Positions 7,438-12,274 of a DNA stretch of 12,274 bases are shown piece after piece. This DNA is from UBA8437 sp003445035. GTDB taxonomy: Bacteria; Planctomycetota; Planctomycetia; Planctomycetales; Planctomycetaceae. Where the stretch lies: the NCBI GenBank assembly GCA_937901285.1, contig CALCHI010000170.1, forward strand, positions 1 through 12,274. Reading direction: 5' to 3'. The notes under the pieces are model-generated. The model was not told the origin of the DNA, did not search any database, and saw nothing but the letters and a program-made list of their open reading frames with translations. A program made the position numbers and the translations under genes. How positions within the stretch are numbered: the stretch's first letter is position 1; each line of letters begins with the position of its first letter.

Positions 7438-8999
7438 CGGCCTGCCGCCGGACGACGCTGGTCGGGATGGGCCGCCAGGAAGGCGGCTGCCATTTCCTTG
7501 CGGATCCTCTGTCGCAGGCCGCCTCGCATCAGGTTGAAGTGGTCCCGGTCCTTGTGGATCTCGACGACAGCGTCGCTGCCGAGGTCGGCCAGGGACTTCT
7601 TGAGCCGTATGGTGGCTCCCTCGAGGTAAAACGTGTCGACGTCGCCCATGAAGACGTGCAGCTTGCCTTTCAGGCGTGGGCCGAGTGTCTTCCAGTTCCG
7701 TTCGAGCACCAGGCGGATGTCGTATTTCTCCCACGTCCTGGCAGTCTGAAGATCGACCCGGCCTGTCTTGCGATCCCACAGCAGTCGTGGCTTTCCGTCG
7801 GCATTCCGTGGGCTGAAGACGGCTTCGAAGCTGTGCAACTGTCCGCCATGTCCCAGCACCCATTCCATGTCGGCAAATCCCTTGTACCACAGCCGTACCT
7901 GCCCGTTGACCCGGGCCAGCGGACGACGTTCGCCCTGGCCGTCGACGTACATGTTCTCACCGCTGCGGTAGAGGTTGATACGCTGGAAGTCGCGAAAGTC
8001 GACCGGGTCCGGAGCCGTGCTCCATGTGCCGCCGAAGACCTCGGGATAGGTCACCTGCAACCACAGGGAACTCCAGCCACCCGAGGAGTGTCCTGTCAGG
8101 AACCGGGCGGACGCCCTGGGGATCGTGCGAAATCGCTTGTTGAGTGCCGGGATCAACTCGGTGGTGAGCGCCTTGCCGACGGGCCCGTTGTTGGCCGAAT
8201 CCGCAAACACGTGATGGCCCAGCCGGCAACTCGGGTCCAGTACGACCCTCAGAAACTCGACACCTCCGTCGTTCCGTTCGGCCACCGGTCGCGGCGTGCT
8301 TCCGCCGTGGTGCGTGCCTCCAAAACCCGGGATGGTGAAGATCACCGGGTACCGTCGCTTGGGTTGTTCCCGGTAACTGGCCGGGAGAATCACGGCGGCC
8401 CGCAGCGAGATGGGTCTCTTGTGGAATTCGGTCAGCAGTTTTGAGGGGACATCGAGCAACTTGCTCCAGTCTGTTTCTCCGAAGGGCTTGGCTTTGACCA
8501 GCCCGGTGACCTGAAAATCGACTTTCGGTTGCGAGTCATCGTCACCGAGAGTGGTGACCTTGCTGTACCCGTTGCCCGGTCCGACACCGATCTCGCGATC
8601 ATTCGGATTGAATCTCACGACAGCCTGGGCTCGGTAGCCGGCCAACTTCATTTTTGACAGCGGGCCGGGGTAACCCAGGATCGGGCCGGCCTTGAGCCGT
8701 CCGGGACCAGACAATTTGTTCGGAGATGTTCCCGAAAACACCAGTGGGACTCCCGGTGCCCAGTTCTCGACATCGCGGGCAATGAACTGTTCGGGGTTGA
8801 ACCACCCCGGTCCCTGTCGGGGCTGCTGGTTGTTGCGACTGAAGATGAGGTAGACCCGTCCGGTGAACGGCTTGTCGTGCGATGCCTTGCTGAATTCCAC
8901 CCGAAACGTTCTCGAGTCGGCGTGCACCGAGTTGGCGGCGAAGGCCGCGACGAGCGTGATCAGTAGGAGATGTGTCTGTCTCACGAGGGCAAAGGGCAT
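7434..8999 (-). CDS. Secreted alpha/beta-hydrolase-fold esterase (putative esterase family)
   Basis: The 521-residue protein begins with a signal peptide (hydrophobic LLLITLVAAFAA, likely cleavage after VHA near residue 27). Residues 30-190 form a beta-rich region I cannot assign. From about 195 it is an alpha/beta-hydrolase of the Esterase D/enterochelin-esterase type: AAVILPASY, then YPVIFTIPGFGG (oxyanion region), the nucleophile elbow GHSSGGW with Ser305, a probable acid at Asp453 or Asp455 (MGDVDTFY), and a probable catalytic His487 (DRDHF). All triad elements appear present, so it is probably an active hydrolase outside the cytoplasm; the substrate is unknown. The ATG has only a weak upstream GAG as ribosome site. 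A 95-bp gap separates it from fabI downstream; it is divergent from the citrate-synthase-like gene. Confidence 0.85.
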   Translation of the reverse strand: MPFALVRQTHLLLITLVAAFAANSVHADSRTFRVEFSKASHDKPFTGRVYLIFSRNNQQPRQGPGWFNPEQFIARDVENWAPGVPLVFSGTSPNKLSGPGRLKAGPILGYPGPLSKMKLAGYRAQAVVRFNPNDREIGVGPGNGYSKVTTLGDDDSQPKVDFQVTGLVKAKPFGETDWSKLLDVPSKLLTEFHKRPISLRAAVILPASYREQPKRRYPVIFTIPGFGGTHHGGSTPRPVAERNDGGVEFLRVVLDPSCRLGHHVFADSANNGPVGKALTTELIPALNKRFRTIPRASARFLTGHSSGGWSSLWLQVTYPEVFGGTWSTAPDPVDFRDFQRINLYRSGENMYVDGQGERRPLARVNGQVRLWYKGFADMEWVLGHGGQLHSFEAVFSPRNADGKPRLLWDRKTGRVDLQTARTWEKYDIRLVLERNWKTLGPRLKGKLHVFMGDVDTFYLEGATIRLKKSLADLGSDAVVEIHKDRDHFNLMRGGLRQRIRKEMAAAFLAAHPDQRRPAAGR

Positions 9000-9158
9000 G
9001 GGCGTTCTCGAGAATCGGGCCGAAGAGCAATGAGGCCCATCGTAGCGACCGGATTCTGTTTTTTCGTGCGATTGGGCGTCTCGAGAGGTTGCCAGACGTT
9101 ACAATGCCGCCCGGCGGGGCCAAGGAGTGGCCTCCGAAATTCCCGGGGGGACGACGCC
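9000..9158. promoter_or_regulatory. Divergent spacer with two TCTCGAGA palindromes
   Basis: The palindrome TCTCGAGA occurs at 9006-9013 (inside the longer TTCTCGAGAA) and at 9079-9086, with centres 73 bp apart, about seven DNA turns. The spacing and the position between divergent genes would suit a dimeric repressor binding both sites, but this is inference. TACAAT at 9100-9105 is a possible -10 for the rightward gene, without a good -35. Confidence 0.3.
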
Positions 9159-10316
9159 GTGACGGAACATGGCGAGGGGCGAGGCGTACGAGCGGGTCAC
9201 CGCGAGATGGTGACCGATACGGCGATTGCCGACTGGAGTGACCGCTCGGTTGCCTACCGCGGATACGACGTGCTGGACCTGGTCAGGGAATCGACCTTCA
9301 CCGAGGTGGCTTACCTGCTGTTGTATGGTGAGTTGCCGGACGAGGTGTTCCTGGCAGACTTTCGGGCGGTGCTCGCCGAATCGTCAGACGGGGCGGAATG
9401 GGCCGACGAGTCGGAATGGATGCGCGACTTGCTGCAACGGCTGCCGTTGCACGTGGCGTTGGCTGATGTGTTGCTGACAGCGATCAGCGCCGTTGCCCAT
9501 TTCGACCCGCGACCGGCTGATCAATCGGTGGATTCTGATCGGGCCCGGGCGATCCGCTTGATCGGTCGTGTGCCGCTGATCGTGGCGGATCGATTGGCGG
9601 CGACCACGGGGTTCGAGCCAGTCGAGCCGGACGTGGAGCGGAGTTTTCCGTCCCAGTTGGCTGCGATGCTGACCGGTGCGGTTCCCTCGCCACTGTTCGA
9701 GCGGGCACTGGACGTGTTGCTGATCAGCGTGATCGATGTGGGGTTCAGCCCCGCTGTGCAAGCTGCTCGATTGGCAGCGGCCACCGGAGCCGATCTGCAC
9801 GGCGCGGTGTTGGCTGCTGCTGCGGTCGAATCGACGTCCGAACGTGCGGGGTTGTCGCAAGAGTTGGTGTCGTTGTGGGACGAGCGGCCCTGGCAGGATG
9901 ACGCCGAGGGATGGGTACTCGAACGACTCGACGCGGGACTCGGCGTGCCAGGCACCGTCTTTGGAGGTCGAGCCGCAGAAGATCCCCGACGTGAGATCGG
10001 TGTGGCGTGGGCCGAGCACCTGTCCGACGAGGCCGACAGCGATTTTGTGAAGGCGATCGATCGCGCGGCCGCTGAACTCGAGGCGGCCGTGATTGCCTGT
10101 GGCGGCGTGCCCGGCTGGGACTGGGCGGCGATCCGTCTGCTGGCCGCCGGCGGTGTTGATCCCGAGTGTCACCTGCCGCTGGTGGTCGTGGCACGGTTGC
10201 TGGGTTGGTCGGCGCACGTACTCGAACAATTCGGCCGTCCGGTGGCCAGCGTCACCCGGCCGCATTACGTGGGGCCGCCGCCGCGTGACATTCCCGCGAG
10301 ACCGGTTTGGGATTGA
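9159..10316 (+). CDS. Citrate-synthase-fold protein lacking catalytic histidines (probable pseudoenzyme)
   Basis: A 385-residue protein, close to normal citrate synthase length. The family shows in TAIADWSDRSVAYRGYDVLD (residues 21-40; compare TAISxIDG..LxYRGYDI), FTEVAYLLLYGELP, ARLAAATGADLHGAV, EDPRR, ARLLGWSAHVLEQ (345-357) and RPHYVGPPPR. The catalytic sites are gone: the DHELNAST segment reads DVGFSPAV (193-200), the GPLHGGAN loop is TSERAGLS (226-233), and GFGHRVYK is VFGGRAAE (267-274), so all three histidines are missing. The active-site Asp may persist as D321 (GWDW). The GTG start at 9159 was chosen because the family's first beta-strand (GHREMVTDTAI) needs residues before the later ATG at 9207; the ribosome site is a weak G-run eight bases upstream. 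The frame is intact throughout, arguing for a maintained protein rather than a decaying gene. Role unknown: perhaps regulatory or structural, or a different reaction. Confidence 0.85.
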   Translation: MTEHGEGRGVRAGHREMVTDTAIADWSDRSVAYRGYDVLDLVRESTFTEVAYLLLYGELPDEVFLADFRAVLAESSDGAEWADESEWMRDLLQRLPLHVALADVLLTAISAVAHFDPRPADQSVDSDRARAIRLIGRVPLIVADRLAATTGFEPVEPDVERSFPSQLAAMLTGAVPSPLFERALDVLLISVIDVGFSPAVQAARLAAATGADLHGAVLAAAAVESTSERAGLSQELVSLWDERPWQDDAEGWVLERLDAGLGVPGTVFGGRAAEDPRREIGVAWAEHLSDEADSDFVKAIDRAAAELEAAVIACGGVPGWDWAAIRLLAAGGVDPECHLPLVVVARLLGWSAHVLEQFGRPVASVTRPHYVGPPPRDIPARPVWD

Positions 10317-10342
10317 GCTCGAGCCGGTGTGCCGAGGGCGGG

Positions 10343-10371
10343 TTGAAAATCCGCCGGGCAGGGGGTTCAAT
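10343..10371 (+). promoter_or_regulatory. Candidate sigma70-like promoter for the PQQ-like propeller gene
   Basis: TTGAAA (five of six) and TTCAAT (four of six) with a 17-bp spacer, in the 112-bp gap after the citrate-synthase-like gene. The -35 lies in the loop of a small GGCGG/CCGCC stem (10337-10355). The predicted start of transcription is about 50 bases before the ATG. Confidence 0.35.
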
Positions 10372-10416
10372 CGACCCAGCCTGTCCCGGGCAAACCGGCG
10401 GCAGCACGACTTGAAG

Positions 10417-10422
10417 AAGGGG
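10417..10422 (+). promoter_or_regulatory. Ribosome binding site of the PQQ-like propeller gene
   Basis: AAGGGG ends six bases before ATG at 10429. A second in-frame ATG at 10423 abuts the site with no spacer, so 10429 is the better start. Confidence 0.55.
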
Positions 10423-10428
10423 ATGACC

Positions 10429-11937
10429 ATGCGTCTGGCGGTTCTGCTTTCGGTCTGGCTGGGAACGTCCGGATTCGTACATAGTGCCGACCCAACGGCC
10501 GTGGAGGATCCGGCACCGCCCAAGGTGGCCGGCACTGCCGACAACACGACTCCTCCTGCCCCGAAACCCTACGCCCGGGTCAAGACGAACAAGGCGGCCA
10601 AGCCGCTCTCCAAGCAGGCCAGGACCCACTCCTGGACCGGTTTCCTGGGGCCGACCCACAACGGTGTCTCGACCGAGACGCACCTGTTGAAGACCTGGCC
10701 GAAGACCGGTCCGGCCAAGGTCTGGGAACTGGCCGCCGGTGACGGGTACGCGTCACCGGCCATCCGGCATCCTTTCCTGGTTTACCCCCACCGGGTCGGC
10801 AACGATGTCGTTGTCGAGTGCCTGCACGCCGAAACCGGTCAGAAGTTCTGGGAGCACAAGTTTGCGACCGCGTACCGTGACCGCCTGGGGTACAGCAGCG
10901 GACCGCGATCGACTCCGGTGATCGAGGGCAACCGGGTTCACATTTACACGGCCGAGGGGTTCCTGATCTGCCTGGAACTGGCGACGGGACGAAAGATCTG
11001 GCAGCGAAGCCTGTCGACAGAATTTCAGGTTCCACAGGACTTTTTCGGAGCCGTCGGCACCCCTCTGCTGGTCGGTGACCGGTTGGTGATCAATATCGGC
11101 AAGGTGGGCGGCCCGTGCGTCGCGGCGTTCCACACGCTCTCGGGCAAGCTGTTGTGGGTCTCGGGGAAAAAATGGGGGCCCAGTTACGCTTCGCCCCGTC
11201 TGGTGAAGATTCACGGAAAGACTCGTGTGCTGGTCTTTGCCGGTGGCGAGAGCAGGCCGTCGACCGGCGGGCTGATGTTGATTGATCCGAGCAACGGGAA
11301 ACTGGAACTGGAATTTCCGTGGCGGAGCAAAAAATACGAGAGCGTCAACGCGTCATGCCCGCTGGTGGTGGGCGGCAACCGCATCTTTGTTTCGGCCAGT
11401 TACCAGACCGGCAGCGCGCTGTTGGAGGTCGGCAAGGACCTGTCCTCACACAAGGTCGTTTGGCAGATGCCCGACGCCGAACACAATACCGAGCCGAATC
11501 AACTGGGGCTGCACTGGAGTACGCCCCTGATCAAGGATGGTTACCTGTACGGCTTTGACGGCCGAAACGAACCGGACGCGTCCCTGGTCTGTGTCGACCT
11601 GAAGGTCGGTCGGGTGGTCTGGCGTGAAGAGCCCGAGTGGGAGCAGACGGTCACGGTGCAGGGCGTCGAGCAGACGTTGACACTGAGCCCGTTGCGGGGT
11701 TCCTTTCTGCAGGCCGACGGTCAGGCGCTGGTCCTGGGGGAACTTGGTCAGTTGATGTGGATGGACCTTTCTCCCAAGGGGTACAAGATCACGCAGCGGT
11801 CATCGCTGTTTCTGGCTCGCGAGTCGTGGTGCCCACCGGTGATCAGTCGCGGATTGCTCTACATCAGCCAGAACATGCGAGATCCGGTAACCCGCACCAC
11901 CGCGCGGCTGATCTGTTACGACCTCAGGCGGCCGTGA
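10429..11937 (+). CDS. Secreted PQQ-like beta-propeller repeat protein
   Basis: The 502-residue protein starts with a short signal peptide (LAVLLSVWLG, likely cleavage near residue 19-20), followed by a Pro/Ala/Lys-rich linker to about residue 65. The mature part opens with WTGFLGPTHNGVSTE and continues with GDGYASPAI, the usual opening of planctomycete PQQ-like/BamB-like propellers. Blade motifs of the form LD-x2-TG-x3-W recur: CLHAETGQKFW, CLELATGRKIW, AFHTLSGKLLW, CVDLKVGRVVW, and the last strand LICYDLRR closing the ring. No dehydrogenase catalytic domain or haem motif is visible, so it is probably a binding or structural propeller rather than a quinoprotein enzyme. It follows the citrate-synthase-like gene by 112 bp on the same strand and ends 15 bp from a convergent gene. 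Confidence 0.88.
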   Translation: MRLAVLLSVWLGTSGFVHSADPTAVEDPAPPKVAGTADNTTPPAPKPYARVKTNKAAKPLSKQARTHSWTGFLGPTHNGVSTETHLLKTWPKTGPAKVWELAAGDGYASPAIRHPFLVYPHRVGNDVVVECLHAETGQKFWEHKFATAYRDRLGYSSGPRSTPVIEGNRVHIYTAEGFLICLELATGRKIWQRSLSTEFQVPQDFFGAVGTPLLVGDRLVINIGKVGGPCVAAFHTLSGKLLWVSGKKWGPSYASPRLVKIHGKTRVLVFAGGESRPSTGGLMLIDPSNGKLELEFPWRSKKYESVNASCPLVVGGNRIFVSASYQTGSALLEVGKDLSSHKVVWQMPDAEHNTEPNQLGLHWSTPLIKDGYLYGFDGRNEPDASLVCVDLKVGRVVWREEPEWEQTVTVQGVEQTLTLSPLRGSFLQADGQALVLGELGQLMWMDLSPKGYKITQRSSLFLARESWCPPVISRGLLYISQNMRDPVTRTTARLICYDLRRP

Positions 11938-11952
11938 ACTCCGCGTCCCATC

Positions 11953-12274
11953 TCACTTCGAGCCGGTAGCCGGGACGGAGTAGACGACGTGGTGCGGCGT
12001 TTTGAAGATCGCCTCGAATCCCTCGAGTGACCGGAGGCCGTCGGTCCGTCGCCAGAGGATGTGGGTAATGGCCTGGGGGCCGAAAGCCCGGGCGGTGGTC
12101 TCAAGCGGTGGGCGACCCAACTGGATGTCCATCAGCCAGCGGCCACGGGCCTGGCGTCGGCGGTCCCATTCCAGGACTCCGGCCGCGTCCTGGGGGCAGT
12201 CCTTGAAGACCACATATTCGGCCCGCTTGGCGTACCACTTGAAAGCCCAGCTCCCGCGCGGCGTCAGTACGATC
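11953..12274 (-). CDS. C-terminal fragment of a planctomycete-type protein (5' end outside window)
   Basis: The minus-strand frame is open from the right edge to a TGA at 11955-11953, giving about 107 residues. No start is needed within the window; a GTG at 12213 is in frame, but good coding continues upstream of it (LTPRGSWAFKWYAKRAEYV). The combination of LTPR, FKWYAKRAEYVVFKD, CPQDAAGVLEWDRR and a final beta-strand pair resembles the extracytoplasmic C-terminal domain of large multi-pass planctomycete membrane proteins (DUF6798-like, from memory). No membrane segment lies in the visible part. Function unknown; the family assignment is tentative. Confidence 0.65.
   Translation of the reverse strand, partial: IVLTPRGSWAFKWYAKRAEYVVFKDCPQDAAGVLEWDRRRQARGRWLMDIQLGRPPLETTARAFGPQAITHILWRRTDGLRSLEGFEAIFKTPHHVVYSVPATGSK

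Noticed and set aside
6319..7629. 436-codon plus-strand open frame opposite fabI and the Nudix gene
   Set aside because: The opposite strand encodes unmistakable FabI and Nudix motifs; this frame is a high-GC shadow.
10337..10355. GGCGG/CCGCC stem after the citrate-synthase-like gene as an intrinsic terminator
   Set aside because: The stem is only five base pairs with a nine-base loop and is not followed by a T run; it overlaps a candidate promoter.
9384..10547. 387-codon minus-strand open frame opposite the citrate-synthase-like gene
   Set aside because: Arg/His/Gln-rich with no recognisable motif, and it crosses two real gene regions. The plus strand matches the citrate synthase fold end to end.
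10429..11937. PQQ-dependent alcohol or glucose dehydrogenase
   Set aside because: Only generic propeller blades are visible; there is no catalytic Asp/Cys-Cys motif, haem site or usual enzyme length.

Overview
The window is GC-rich, gene-dense bacterial DNA, most probably from a planctomycete. The evidence is two very Asp/Gly-rich secreted repeat proteins that begin with the planctomycete-style N-terminal motif LEDRTLLS, a secreted PQQ-like propeller protein with the W-x-GFLGP-x-x-NGVS opening common in that phylum, and a right-edge fragment resembling the C-terminus of planctomycetal membrane proteins. The phylum call is inference from family style; there is no marker gene such as rRNA here.

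Left half (1-6098): two divergent genes with near-identical N-termini (MR[L/I]TSWIDSL, then LEDRTLLSVTSLF) face away from a 365-bp spacer. Both are RTX (haemolysin-type calcium-binding) proteins. The left one runs off the window edge. The right one (1526 aa) is complete and modular: RTX block, metzincin-type protease domain with a destroyed zinc site, PPC-like domain carrying a beta-propeller in its last hairpin, then a long second RTX block. They are probably large surface or extracellular proteins.

Middle (6071-8999), minus strand: a secreted alpha/beta-hydrolase esterase, then fabI (enoyl-ACP reductase), then a MutT-like Nudix hydrolase. fabI and the Nudix gene overlap by ATGA and should be co-translated. 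The Nudix gene ends inside the 3' end of the RTX gene (28-bp convergent overlap). A sigma70-like promoter may sit between the esterase and fabI.

Right (9000-12274): a 159-bp divergent spacer with two copies of the palindrome TCTCGAGA; a citrate-synthase-fold protein that has lost its catalytic histidines; a secreted PQQ-like beta-propeller protein with its own candidate promoter; and the C-terminal part of a convergent gene cut by the right edge.

The most notable content is two apparent pseudoenzymes (a metzincin and a citrate synthase homologue) and the unusual domain nesting in the large RTX protein. No RNA genes, CRISPR arrays, insertion sequences or phage genes were seen.
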